This document shows, one piece after another, positions 36,901 to 44,319 of a DNA stretch of 64,000 nucleotides. The translations under genes and the position numbers were made by a program. Below the pieces are notes generated by a model, which was not told the origin of the DNA, did not search any database, and saw only the letters and a list, made by a program, of their open reading frames with translations. Every line of letters begins with the position of its first letter. Position 1 is the first letter of the stretch. The stretch comes from an uncultured Eubacteriales bacterium. Lineage in GTDB: Bacteria; Bacillota; Clostridia; Peptostreptococcales; Anaerovoracaceae. The DNA lies in NCBI GenBank assembly GCA_902774265.1, contig CACYHR010000018.1, positions 1-64,000 of the forward strand, written 5' to 3'.

Positions 36901-37368
36901 AACATAGTAGTCGGCAATATCGCCGAATCCGTATTTCAGATCTTTTTCATTTATAAATCTGTATGAATTGAGTATGCAGAGATTGATAAATATGAGGAAC
37001 GAAAAGAATATCGTCCTGCCGCCTGCGTGCTGCAAACTGCCGAGCATCAAAAGAAGAGCAAAAAGAATTATCAGAAAAGGCAGCACATATGCCATGAGTC
37101 CGAAAAGGCCCATGCACACATCATGAACAGCCATGCCAAAAGCACCGGTAGTATCCATAACTACGGTGAAGAAGAGGAAAATACCCGCAGCAAACAGAGT
37201 AATGCTCCATATTATGTCAACATTACGTCTGTCCCTGTCGTAACGCGCCTGCATCTGCTCGATCTTTTCAGTATTGGTGAGCGGCGCAGCAGGAAGCTTC
37301 TCCTTTGACTTATTCTTACTGCCGGGCGGTCTCCCCGGCCCTCTTTTACCCTGAGTGTTTTCTGCCAT
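33928..37368 (-). CDS. ftsK: DNA translocase FtsK/SpoIIIE
   Basis: A 1146-aa septal DNA pump. Four TM helices (about residues 50-200) are followed by a very long low-complexity Gly/Ala/Ser/Asp linker (about 210-590). The alpha/beta motor follows, with Walker A GATGSGKS (about residue 745), Walker B VVIIDELADL and RAAGMHLIVATQRPS, and then the C-terminal gamma winged helix (SVSMLQRRFRIGYNRAARII) that reads KOPS/SRS sites. An additional acidic, Ala/Gly-rich tail of ~80 residues follows gamma. The linker is longer than in Bacillus SpoIIIE. RBS GGAG before ATG 37368. Confidence 0.96.
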   Translation of the reverse strand: MAENTQGKRGPGRPPGSKNKSKEKLPAAPLTNTEKIEQMQARYDRDRRNVDIIWSITLFAAGIFLFFTVVMDTTGAFGMAVHDVCMGLFGLMAYVLPFLIILFALLLMLGSLQHAGGRTIFFSFLIFINLCILNSYRFINEKDLKYGFGDIADYYVHAVNGQEGGTIGMEIGVLLVKFFGKPGLLIIALSLIVISLFLVANTPISRFFEQWSKNREAKRILREMERAEAERVRNTVAAAATPGADPVTGIVKEARPAELMTGELIPEESEKKSFWKSILNGIMKTDEPEPVPQIRHYIDADPDIPVPFAYEHEHEQSTGRAAASGTAVSAASAGKRSLAASVSADDVSGGLDERSLPAQKNNSVMDALKRDAFLGRIAKKFTGGPEKPDYNDNDSDDYGYPGQKSSGLAGLGDQSPQNGWTGLGPADRNNAAVHDNGRGLGTGLEDAADAAGGMSGRGMPKTFGLGDPEDYGHSGSYGLGGTDAAAKAVSAGKIARSGSRPTAVGKNRVSDAAAKGVAAGTAAVKAAADSGTGKRAGAAPANLTADTEYISQDGPKRVKKSAAKDLPPETDDEIKAETDALAESFNTSEEDTSYVTPPVSLLKKGSGSKQMASDYQLEQKADMLEQTLNDFGVDAKVMTVTQGASVTRYEVKPATGVKVSSITKLSDDIALNMKAKSIRIEAPIPGKAAVGIEVENDKPSPVLIRELIESEEFLSASSKITFVVGKDISGNNIVADLKEMPHLLIAGATGSGKSVCINTIITSFLYKAKPSDLKLIMIDPKVVELANYNGIPHMLTPVVTDPRKASRALAIAVEEMDKRYELFAKEGVKDLESYNELMRANHEYANCKPQVVIIIDELADLMMAAPSEVENSICRLAQKARAAGMHLIVATQRPSVDVVTGLIKANIPSRIAFSVASQFDSRTILDMAGAEKLLGKGDMLFSPVGSNKPYRVQGPFISESESDKVIKFVKNEGGAPEYDEEIKSAIENADKKNAAEPQDELTDDAIAFIFKSKQASVSMLQRRFRIGYNRAARIIDEIEEKGIIGPSDGSRPRQLLMTEDEYYGTGDDDDADDAGGEAETNASGISAGTDTAAGAASGSSDGVHVDPPEEDEAIEYNKEMVRSALESFHSLPPGVQKMIMDADRHE

Positions 37369-37521
37369 AAATTATTCTCCAAATCGTGAGCTTAACCAAT
37401 TAATTATACTCCAATCCGCGGCATTATCAAAGCAATTCCGTATATCAAAAAATGGGTCAGATACAATCCGTCAGATATAATCAGCATTCGGCGAACTGAT
37501 CGATGCAAAAATCCTTCTATG

Positions 37522-37552
37522 AAAAAAATAGTGCAAGCCGTTAGACTTGCAC
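37522..37552 (-). terminator. Terminator of the rpmF locus
   Basis: Minus strand GTGCAAG, 8-nt loop, CTTGCAC, then TATTTTTTT. It lies 33 bp after the rpmF stop. Confidence 0.88.
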
Positions 37553-37584
37553 CCTTCCATCATTAGCCTGGTAAATACCAAATA

Positions 37585-37702
37585 TTATTCAGCGTTTACT
37601 ACGTCTCTGCCGTCATAGTAACCGCAGTTAGGACATACTCTGTGTGGAAGCTTTGGCTCATGGCACTGAGGACAGATCGAAAGTCCGGTAAGGTACTGCC
37701 AC
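37585..37702 (-). pseudogene. rpmF: 50S ribosomal protein L32, apparently disrupted by an internal deletion
   Basis: The minus strand encodes an unmistakable L32 C-terminus: [19 protein letters not shown] followed by [11 protein letters not shown] and stop. At the 5' end, after AAGGAGG, GTG-GCA-GTA-CC would start MAVP, the universal L32 N-terminus, but that frame is shifted relative to the C-terminal part. The basic middle (about 17-20 residues normally containing KRRTSKARRDKRR) is missing. Both the start (MAVP) and a plausible distal WQYLT segment would contain TGGCAGTACC, so a deletion between short direct repeats explains the junction. A sequencing or assembly error remains possible. Confidence 0.7.
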
Positions 37703-37780
37703 TGTCGACACCTCCTTATATATGAATTTCAAATGATAAACTTTTTAATCGCAACGGAATCCTGTCCGTCGCACCGATTC

Positions 37781-37809
37781 ATTATAGTCAGCTAATCATG
37801 TATTGTCAA
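37781..37809 (-). promoter_or_regulatory. Consensus sigma-A promoter of rpmF
   Basis: Minus strand TTGACA (37809-37804), 17-bp spacer, TATAAT (37786-37781), a perfect consensus. It points into the damaged rpmF gene 79 bp downstream. Confidence 0.9.
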
Positions 37810-37920
37810 CGGTTTTTTAAATATTTTCAGCATTTTTTCAGCATTTTTTCGACCAATGTCAGCCGGTGAACTTGGTATACTGCACATACCCGGTATGCGC
37901 CGGCAGTATTCTTTTGCCGT

Positions 37921-37951
37921 AAAGAAAACCGCTGACCATTTCGATCAGCGG
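37921..37951 (-). terminator. Terminator after tRNA-Pro
   Basis: Minus strand CCGCTGA, 9-nt loop, TCAGCGG, then TTTTCTTT, starting 6 bp after the tRNA CCA end. Confidence 0.9.
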
Positions 37952-37957
37952 CATATC

Positions 37958-38034
37958 TGGTCGGGGTGACGAGATTTGAACACGCGACCTCTTCGTCCCG
38001 AACGAAGCGCTCTACCAAGCTGAGCCACACCCCG
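37958..38034 (-). tRNA. tRNA-Pro (anticodon CGG)
   Basis: A complete 77-nt cloverleaf including an encoded CCA. Acceptor arm CGGGGTG/CACCCCG, D arm with GCTCAGCTTGGTAGAGC, anticodon stem CTTCG/CGAAG around the loop TTCGGGA (anticodon CGG), and T arm with GTTCAAATC. It reads CCG codons. Single-gene unit with a terminator directly downstream. Confidence 0.97.
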
Positions 38035-38149
38035 GCGCGCAAATATAAGATAACGCTTTTTAATTATCATTGCAAGTACTTTATAAAATTCAATTTCATT
38101 TTTAAGCTCATATGCTTACAATTATCTTTGTTGCTGAATCGATATTCCC

Positions 38150-39367
38150 TCACTTGATCTGCGGACGCATGCGGTGATCCGAACAGGCAGCTGCGTCTCT
38201 GCCGGTTACTATGTTGTAAACGTCGGCGGCATAAACATCCAGCTCCATAAGCCTGTGCCCTGCCGGGCCGAGTTTTTCAGATTCCTTATTTATATTAGTG
38301 ATCACAGGCATCAGACTGCCGTGTTGATCTTCTTTTTCACGAAGGCCTGCCAGTATCTTCCTGCCGGTATCATTAAAGGCCAGGACTCTTATATACGGAG
38401 GCTTCTTATGCGGATATTTGCGCCTGGTGATGCCCAGCAGCACCTGCATACAGAGTCTGGAGATCCTGGTATATGTATATTTCCTGGACTTGACGGCCTT
38501 GATGAATGCATCCATCGATTCCGCTCCCCTGACTTCCTTTTTGAGAAGATTGCCGAGTCCGTCGCCTCCGGACGGGCAGTCCTCGATTTCTTTGACTGAG
38601 GCAGTCATTATCGCATATCTCAGGAGAGTCCACCATTCGGAATTATCTGTGAAATGGGATTTGAGCATCGCGTCAAAGGTATCGACCGGAACGTAAGGCG
38701 TTATGTCAAGACCGGCAGCGAACATTTCCCGGATGCCGGAAGCGCTCTGGAATTCGGTCTCTTCGGTCATGCCCTGGTTATATCCGGCTCCTTCTCTCTT
38801 TATAACGACCGGTTCCGCAGAATGCATGGCGAGGGAATATTCGACAGCAAGTGTATCGTTAGGATTGCTGAGAACAGCCAGTTCATCATCGACGGAATAT
38901 TTTTCCGTTCCCTTCATCCGTATTGTTTTATATACCGATGATCTTGCTGCGGGATAGCTGATCCCTGCTTTTGTAAGTATTGAGATACCCGCTTCCATCT
39001 CTTCCCGGCGACGGCTGATGATATGAGCGACCCTGTCAACCAGACCTGCATCGCCGCATTCGCTTCCGAATGCTATATGATCGCAGCCCGCTGCTTCGAG
39101 TATATTTACGGATGCTCCGGCGTATTGTGAAGCATTTCCAAGGCAGAAAAGAACAGGGATCTCCACAACAAGATCAGCGCTGTTTTCAACAGCAAGGCGC
39201 GCTCTTGTCCATTTATCGAGCGAAGCCGGCTCTCCGCGCTGCATATAGTCACCGCTCATCGCCACTACAAGCGCATCGCATTCTGTAATGCGGCGTGCTT
39301 CCTGCATATGATAAATATGTCCGTTATGCAGAGGATTGTACTCTGCAGTGATCCCGGTGATCTTCAT
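38150..39367 (-). CDS. tmcAL: tRNA(Met) cytidine acetate ligase TmcAL (YlbM)
   Basis: A 405-aa nucleotidyltransferase-like enzyme that forms N4-acetylcytidine at the wobble position of elongator tRNA(Met) using acetate and ATP. The HxGH motif is in NPLHNGHIYHM (about residues 13-16), with further conserved AMSGDYMQRGEPA and AFGSECGD segments. The length is normal. It is followed upstream on the same strand by the coiled-coil and coaD genes, the usual ylbM neighbourhood in Clostridia. Confidence 0.93.
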   Translation of the reverse strand: MKITGITAEYNPLHNGHIYHMQEARRITECDALVVAMSGDYMQRGEPASLDKWTRARLAVENSADLVVEIPVLFCLGNASQYAGASVNILEAAGCDHIAFGSECGDAGLVDRVAHIISRRREEMEAGISILTKAGISYPAARSSVYKTIRMKGTEKYSVDDELAVLSNPNDTLAVEYSLAMHSAEPVVIKREGAGYNQGMTEETEFQSASGIREMFAAGLDITPYVPVDTFDAMLKSHFTDNSEWWTLLRYAIMTASVKEIEDCPSGGDGLGNLLKKEVRGAESMDAFIKAVKSRKYTYTRISRLCMQVLLGITRRKYPHKKPPYIRVLAFNDTGRKILAGLREKEDQHGSLMPVITNINKESEKLGPAGHRLMELDVYAADVYNIVTGRDAAACSDHRMRPQIK

Positions 39368-39410
39368 TCTGACCTCAGATACATAAGAAATGTTTACTCA
39401 ATAAAACCGG

Positions 39411-39482
39411 CCGGTATTTCGAAAAAGGGGTCCGTGTCAAAGCAGACCGGTATTCCAAAAAAGGGGTCCGCGTCAAAGCAGG
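39411..39482. repeat. 36-bp tandem duplication
   Basis: Two adjacent 36-bp copies (39411-39446 and 39447-39482) beginning CCGGTATT and containing AAAGGGGTCCG, differing at a few positions. Located between tmcAL and the coiled-coil gene. Not coding on the operon strand. Confidence 0.8.
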
Positions 39483-39511
39483 CCCCGTCAGGTTCCGATA
39501 TAGTCAATTAT

Positions 39512-40093
39512 CTACACCTCTGCTTCAGGTCCGGAAATCTCTTCGCTTGCCGGATCTTCTCCAAGCTGAACTCTCTCTGCGAGCGTCTTCATCTCCTGGC
39601 GATTCTGATTAACTCTGGCGTTGATATTAACAAGCATCTGGTTGAAATACTCGGTCATCGGCTCGATATATGACTGTCCGACCGATGCGATATCTGTCTG
39701 CATATCATAAAGCAGCTGGTCAATGTATTCATATGACCTGTATTTCATATAATTCGCATGACTCTCCGCCTCTTTGAGAACAGCGTCAGCTCTCTTCTGA
39801 GCATCCTTATAGACATTATTATTGTTGACAAGATACTCGACCTGATCCTTGGCCTCATTGATCATTCTGTTATATTCTTTTTTAGCCTCGTTTATGATCC
39901 TGTCTTTTTCCTGTCCGAGCCATCTGGCCTGCTGGATATCTCTCGGAAGATTCAGTCTGATATCCTCGAGTATTTTCTGTGCCACATCAAGATCGATGAT
40001 ACCTTTTTCGGAAAAAGGCATTTTGCTCGAAGACGTAATGAGTTCTTCCAATTCATCAAGAAGAGACATTAATTTGATGCTGTCATCGTTCAT
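39512..40093 (-). CDS. Coiled-coil protein of unknown function (coaD-tmcAL neighbour)
   Basis: A 193-aa, mostly helical protein. Residues ~55-165 form a long coiled coil rich in Glu, Lys, Asn and Gln (KDRIINEAKKEYNRMINEAK, DAQKRADAVLKEAESHANYM), reminiscent of V-ATPase subunit E or DivIVA-like helices. Homologues in Clostridia are often labelled ATPase, but no Walker motif is visible, so that name is not supported. It overlaps coaD by 4 bp (ATG 40093) and is probably co-transcribed with it. Confidence 0.82.
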   Translation of the reverse strand: MNDDSIKLMSLLDELEELITSSSKMPFSEKGIIDLDVAQKILEDIRLNLPRDIQQARWLGQEKDRIINEAKKEYNRMINEAKDQVEYLVNNNNVYKDAQKRADAVLKEAESHANYMKYRSYEYIDQLLYDMQTDIASVGQSYIEPMTEYFNQMLVNINARVNQNRQEMKTLAERVQLGEDPASEEISGPEAEV

Positions 40094-40587
40094 TGTTTCT
40101 TTTCCTCCCGTAATTTATGATCAATTCTTTCTATCACATATCCGGGAACAAGTGCATCCACGCTTCCTCCCAGAGAAGCTACCTCTTTGACAACGCTCGA
40201 ACTGATATAAGAATACTCAGGCTCGGTCATCAGAAACACGGTCTCTGTACCGTTTCTGTAGAGCCCTGCGTTCACCTGAGCCATCTGAAGCTCACTGGCA
40301 AAATCAGCAGCCGTTCTGAGTCCGCGCACTACAGCGCAGAATCCGTTGTCGTTGACATAATCCGCGAGCAGTCCGGAAAAACTGTCGACCGTGACATTCG
40401 GAATATGTGATGTCACCTCTCTTACGATCTCCATCCTCTCCTGAAGAGTAAAAAATCCCTGTTTGTTCGGATTGACTACTACCGAAACCGTAAGGCTGTC
40501 GAATAATCGCGCAGCTCTCTCAATAATGCTGAGATGTCCGTTTGTAACAGGATCAAAAGATCCCGCATAAAGGGCTTTCCTTTCCAT
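40090..40587 (-). CDS. coaD: Phosphopantetheine adenylyltransferase CoaD
   Basis: Fourth step of coenzyme A synthesis: 4'-phosphopantetheine plus ATP gives dephospho-CoA. The 165-aa protein has the nucleotidyltransferase AGSFDPVTNGHLSII motif (TxGH equivalent NGHL), VVRGLRTAADF and EYSYISSSVVKEVA, all family hallmarks. It overlaps the coiled-coil gene by 4 bp and follows rsmD, a classical pair. A coaBC gene for the preceding CoA steps is at 60.1 kb. Confidence 0.97.
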   Translation of the reverse strand: MERKALYAGSFDPVTNGHLSIIERAARLFDSLTVSVVVNPNKQGFFTLQERMEIVREVTSHIPNVTVDSFSGLLADYVNDNGFCAVVRGLRTAADFASELQMAQVNAGLYRNGTETVFLMTEPEYSYISSSVVKEVASLGGSVDALVPGYVIERIDHKLREEKKQ

Positions 40588-40640
40588 AAAAATCCCCCTG
40601 TAGAATGGATTTTAACAAAAACAGAAGATGTTAGCAAGAA

Positions 40641-41180
40641 TCACTCATAAATATACACATCTACACCTATTGTTCCGTACTTTTTTTCTTTGATTCGTCT
40701 GAATCTGCCGTAGCTTTCCGGTAATTTATTATCGTAGAGATGCTCTGCGACCACTATACTGCCTTCATCAACAAGGCTGCCCGTTTCAAGCCCCTCAAAT
40801 GCATCATCATAGTAATCCGTCATCTCATACGGAGGATCCATGATAACGATATCGAGGCATTCTTTGATCCTCGAAAGTGCGCTGTGGAAATCACAGTTAT
40901 AAACTATGCATCTTTCGTCAGCACGGCAGTTTGCGATATTTGCAAGCATCACGCGGAAATTCTGTCTGCTGCTCTCGCAGAACCAGCATTTTTCAGCGCC
41001 TCGCGAAAGCGCTTCAAGTCCCATAGCTCCGCTGCCTGCAAAAAGGTCGAGCACTGCAGCACCCGGAAGCCAGTCCTGTATCATGCTGAAAACTGCTTCT
41101 CTCACCTTTTCTGTCGTAGGTCTGATGCCGCGCGGCACCTCGATATTCCTGTATTTAAATTCACCTGATGTGATCTTCAT
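40641..41180 (-). CDS. rsmD: 16S rRNA (guanine-966-N2)-methyltransferase RsmD
   Basis: SAM-dependent enzyme that methylates G966 of 16S rRNA in the assembled 30S subunit. The 179-aa protein has GIRPTTEKVREAVFSMI at the N-terminus, the SAM motif LDLFAGSGAMGLEALSRG (about residues 42-59) and catalytic IMDPPYE (about 112-118). The order recG-rsmD-coaD is typical of Firmicutes. Confidence 0.96.
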   Translation of the reverse strand: MKITSGEFKYRNIEVPRGIRPTTEKVREAVFSMIQDWLPGAAVLDLFAGSGAMGLEALSRGAEKCWFCESSRQNFRVMLANIANCRADERCIVYNCDFHSALSRIKECLDIVIMDPPYEMTDYYDDAFEGLETGSLVDEGSIVVAEHLYDNKLPESYGRFRRIKEKKYGTIGVDVYIYE

Positions 41181-41201
41181 CCGGACACCTCTCTTTTTCC
41201 G

Positions 41202-43241
41202 CTACAGTACATTGGAATTATCCCGTTCATCCGCTGCAGCCATTCGCCCGTATGCATATGATATATCGGTTCCGCGGGGATCCCGCATCACTTCCTCCGC
41301 GTCCTCAATGGCTGCTTCGAGAATATCGGTATATCTGCATAGCGTGATTATATTCTGATCATATCTGCCCGACTGCATCGTCCCTGTAATATCCCCGGGA
41401 CCGCGCAGCTCGTAGTCAGCCTCGCTGATCTCAAATCCGTCGCTGATCTCCGCCATTGCCCTTGCCCTGGCCTCGGCCTGCTCCGATTTGCTGTAATTGA
41501 TCAGATAGCAATATGACTGTTTGTCATTCCTGCCGACCCGGCCTCTCAGCTGATGCATCTGTGCAAGACCGAATCTTTCTGAATTTTCTATAACTATTAT
41601 TGTTGCGCCGGGAACGTCTATTCCGACCTCTATGACAACCGTAGAAACGAGTATTTCGTATCTGCCGGCTGAGAAATCAGCCATAACGGCGTCTTTTTCT
41701 TCTCCGCTCATGCGGCCGTGCAAAAGCCCGATGCTGCAGCCGCTGAATCTCCTGCTCACTTCGGAATATAGCTTTGTCACCGAAGACATATCGCCGTCTT
41801 CACTGTCTATGCTCGGAGCGACAATATATGCAAGATTTCCCTTAGCGACTTCGTCTCTCACAGCAGCGTAGGCTCTCTCCCGGCTGCTTTCGTCAAGGAC
41901 CCGTGTTATCACAGCTTTTCGGTCTTTCGGCCGCGACCTGATTATACTGAAATCCATGTCTCCGAAGACCGTCGCTGCCATGGTGCGCGGTATAGGCGTA
42001 GCGGACATGACACATACATTCACGGCACGCCCCTTGCGGGTAAGCGTTTTGCGCTGCTCTACGCCGAATCTGTGCTGCTCGTCAGTTATAACGAGCGCAA
42101 GCTCTCTGAATTCCACATCCTTTTGTATCAGGGCATGCGTCCCTATAACTACACCGGCTCTTCCCTCGCTTACCGCAGCAAGGGCTTCCCGCCTTTCCGC
42201 CGCCTTCATTCCGCTTGTCAGCAGTACGCAGTTTATGCCGTGTCTGCCGAGATCTTTACTCAGTCTGTCAAAATGCTGCCTTGCAAGGATCTCTGTCGGT
42301 GCCATCATCGCGGCCTGCATGCCTGCTTTGACGCATTTGTAAATGGCGCATTCCGCTACAACGGTCTTGCCGCAGCCCACATCGCCCTGAATAAGGCGGT
42401 TCATAGGCCGTTTGTCCGTAAGATCCTTTTCTATATCCCGTACGCATTCCTCCTGTCCCGCAGTAAGGCTGAACGGCAGTGAATCGATGAAGGGTGCGAG
42501 CGGTATATCCGGTATAGATGCATCGGCCGCCCCCGCTTCAAGATTCCTGCGGCGCATGCGAAGAGCGATCTGATAAATCAGAAGCTGTTCATATATGATG
42601 CGGTAGCGTGCAGCTTTATAGTGTCTGTCGCTCTCGGGAAAATGTATATTACAGAATGCGAAGGCCGGACTGCAGAGCTTTCTCTTTTCGACAAGGCTCT
42701 CATCCATCCATTCTCTGTTTATATCCGCTGTATCAAGGGCCTCACGCATAAGCTTTGCAAGAGCCGGACTGCTTATTCCCGAAACGCATCTGTACACAGG
42801 GATTATCCCGCGAAGATCCCTTTCACCTCCTGCCGGACTCATTTCCGGATTTGTCCATACCCTGGCGCCTCTTCTAAGCTTCATCCTGCCGAAGACAGCA
42901 TAGCGTTCTCCGGTCTTGAGGGAATTCCTTATATACGGCATGTTAAAAAATACAACATTAAAAACGCCCGAGCTGTCTTTAAGAGTGCATTCCACCATAG
43001 TGCGCCAGCCGGATATGCTTCGCGTGTTCATTCTGACGAGTACACCCTCAACCAGCACATCCCTGTCATCCGGCGCCTTCGTTGCCGGATACACATTTCG
43101 TCTGTCCCGGTATTTGTACGGATAGTATTCAAGCAGGTCTCTCACCGAGCGTATGCCCATGGTTTCGAGCACCTGCTTTTTCTTTTGCCCTACACCCCTG
43201 ATGCTGGAAACACCGGAGGTAAGTCCGATCTTATCAGGCAT
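41202..43241 (-). CDS. recG: ATP-dependent DNA helicase RecG
   Basis: A 679-aa branch-migrating helicase that regresses stalled forks. The N-terminal wedge/OB domain is followed by the helicase core: motif I GDVGCGKTVVA (about residue 287), motif II as DEQHRFG, VMSATPIPRT, and motif VI QLRGRVGR. Its first codons overlap the end of the asp23 gene by 8 bp, which implies coupled translation. In many Firmicutes fakA (DAK kinase) sits between asp23 and recG; it is missing here. Confidence 0.97.
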   Translation of the reverse strand: MPDKIGLTSGVSSIRGVGQKKKQVLETMGIRSVRDLLEYYPYKYRDRRNVYPATKAPDDRDVLVEGVLVRMNTRSISGWRTMVECTLKDSSGVFNVVFFNMPYIRNSLKTGERYAVFGRMKLRRGARVWTNPEMSPAGGERDLRGIIPVYRCVSGISSPALAKLMREALDTADINREWMDESLVEKRKLCSPAFAFCNIHFPESDRHYKAARYRIIYEQLLIYQIALRMRRRNLEAGAADASIPDIPLAPFIDSLPFSLTAGQEECVRDIEKDLTDKRPMNRLIQGDVGCGKTVVAECAIYKCVKAGMQAAMMAPTEILARQHFDRLSKDLGRHGINCVLLTSGMKAAERREALAAVSEGRAGVVIGTHALIQKDVEFRELALVITDEQHRFGVEQRKTLTRKGRAVNVCVMSATPIPRTMAATVFGDMDFSIIRSRPKDRKAVITRVLDESSRERAYAAVRDEVAKGNLAYIVAPSIDSEDGDMSSVTKLYSEVSRRFSGCSIGLLHGRMSGEEKDAVMADFSAGRYEILVSTVVIEVGIDVPGATIIVIENSERFGLAQMHQLRGRVGRNDKQSYCYLINYSKSEQAEARARAMAEISDGFEISEADYELRGPGDITGTMQSGRYDQNIITLCRYTDILEAAIEDAEEVMRDPRGTDISYAYGRMAAADERDNSNVL

Positions 43242-43635
43242 TTTTTCTTACTACTTCTATATTTCTCTTTATGAGCTTTGATGACAGGACACCCTTAAAG
43301 CAGACAGTAATGCTGTTCGGCAGATCAAGCTTCAGCATCCTGAAATCGCTCTCTATACGGTTCATGATCTCATCTGCCAGACGCGAAATGCTGTTTCCGA
43401 ATCTTGCGATTATATAGACCTTCACCCGTATATGATTCTTCTTTTCGCTGACTTCGACAGAATCAAAATAATCCGGATCGATCAGCGGAGTGGGATTATC
43501 CTTGATAACCTTTCCCTTTTTATTGCAGAGAATGACTTTGTCAGTCATATCAAGGATATCCTCAACTATCATCTTTTCTATGACGCTCTTGTTAACAGCA
43601 ATCGCGCCGTACTCGTTCCTGACTATCACCGACAT
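43234..43635 (-). CDS. Asp23/Gls24 family envelope-stress protein
   Basis: A 133-aa protein from ATG 43635 (GGAGGAAG upstream; a longer frame to 43692 has no RBS). It has the Asp23/Gls24 pattern: early YGAIAVNKSVIEKMIVEDI, then KKNHIRVKVYIIARFGNSIS, RLADEIMNRIE and a final hydrophobic strand. Family members are membrane-associated, alkaline- or envelope-stress proteins. Its place next to rpmB and recG is conserved. It overlaps recG by 8 bp. Confidence 0.88.
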   Translation of the reverse strand: MSVIVRNEYGAIAVNKSVIEKMIVEDILDMTDKVILCNKKGKVIKDNPTPLIDPDYFDSVEVSEKKNHIRVKVYIIARFGNSISRLADEIMNRIESDFRMLKLDLPNSITVCFKGVLSSKLIKRNIEVVRKNA

Positions 43636-43701
43636 CAGAGCTTCCTCCAAAACAAAAAGCCTTAAGCATAAGCTTAAGACCTCCCTGTTCACATATGCTT
43701 A

Positions 43702-43893
43702 TCAGATGGCACGGTCGACCTTGCCGGATCTGAGGCAGCTTGTGCATACGGATGCTTTTCTTACTCTGCCATTGTCATTGATCCTTACTGTCTGGATATT
43801 GGCATTCCATTTTCTTCTTGTATGGATATTGGAGTGAGAAACTGCGTTTCCTGAAGTCTGACCCTTGCCGCATATTTCACATTTGTTGGCCAT
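43702..43893 (-). CDS. rpmB: 50S ribosomal protein L28, zinc-ribbon form
   Basis: A 63-aa L28 from ATG 43893, preceded by AAGGAGGTG. MANKCEICGKG and VCTSCLRSGKV supply four Cys, so this is the zinc-binding paralogue type. The SHSNIHTRRKWNANIQ core is typical. It is upstream of asp23, with the two genes 66 bp apart. Confidence 0.95.
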   Translation of the reverse strand: MANKCEICGKGQTSGNAVSHSNIHTRRKWNANIQTVRINDNGRVRKASVCTSCLRSGKVDRAI

Positions 43894-44045
43894 TGTCCGC
43901 ACCTCCTTCTTTCCTGAATTTGTGTCGTGCATTTTCACACGCTCACCGATATTACCACAATCCATACCACATATGCAAGCATTTTTTCAAATTTTTTACA
44001 CATATTGTGCAACCGTTGTTATTCACTAAGCAGGCAGAGTCGTAT

Positions 44046-44192
44046 ACTGTAAGGCAGCGACAGACAGAGAATCTGGAGGAACCGCTAAGAGTGCTGCGAG
44101 AAGGCTGCAGGCGAGCGGCTAAGGACCGGCCGTCGCAAGCGAAGGCCTTCTCTGGATGGCACTGCCTTACAGGCTATAACTGATGATAAGCA
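44046..44192. repeat. Structured intergenic repeat, copy 1 (short form)
   Basis: Core 44046-44172 begins ACTGTAAGGCAG and ends CTGCCTTACAG, so the ends are inverted repeats. Sequence is nearly identical to copies at 55467-55652 and 59884-60054 for the first ~100 bp, but this copy lacks the internal block found in the others. The rest of the 426-bp gap between rpmB and the aldo/keto reductase gene is AT-rich and holds the promoter at 44206-44234. Confidence 0.9.
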
Positions 44193-44205
44193 TTATAATC
44201 GATAA

Positions 44206-44234
44206 TTGCCATAAAAATACTTTAGCTGTATTAT
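44206..44234 (+). promoter_or_regulatory. Promoter of the aldo/keto reductase gene
   Basis: TTGCCA (44206-44211), 17-bp spacer, TATTAT (44229-44234), 86 bp before the gene and directly after repeat copy 1. Confidence 0.65.
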
Positions 44235-44319
44235 TACTTATAGCATAAATAGTGACAGGAAGCATTCAACTGTCACATCTGTTTACACAGATAAACGAAT
44301 TGAAAGGCGGTATATTATA

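Noticed and set aside
39512-40093. ATPase annotation often given to this family
   Set aside because: No Walker A or B motif is present; the protein is a coiled coil.
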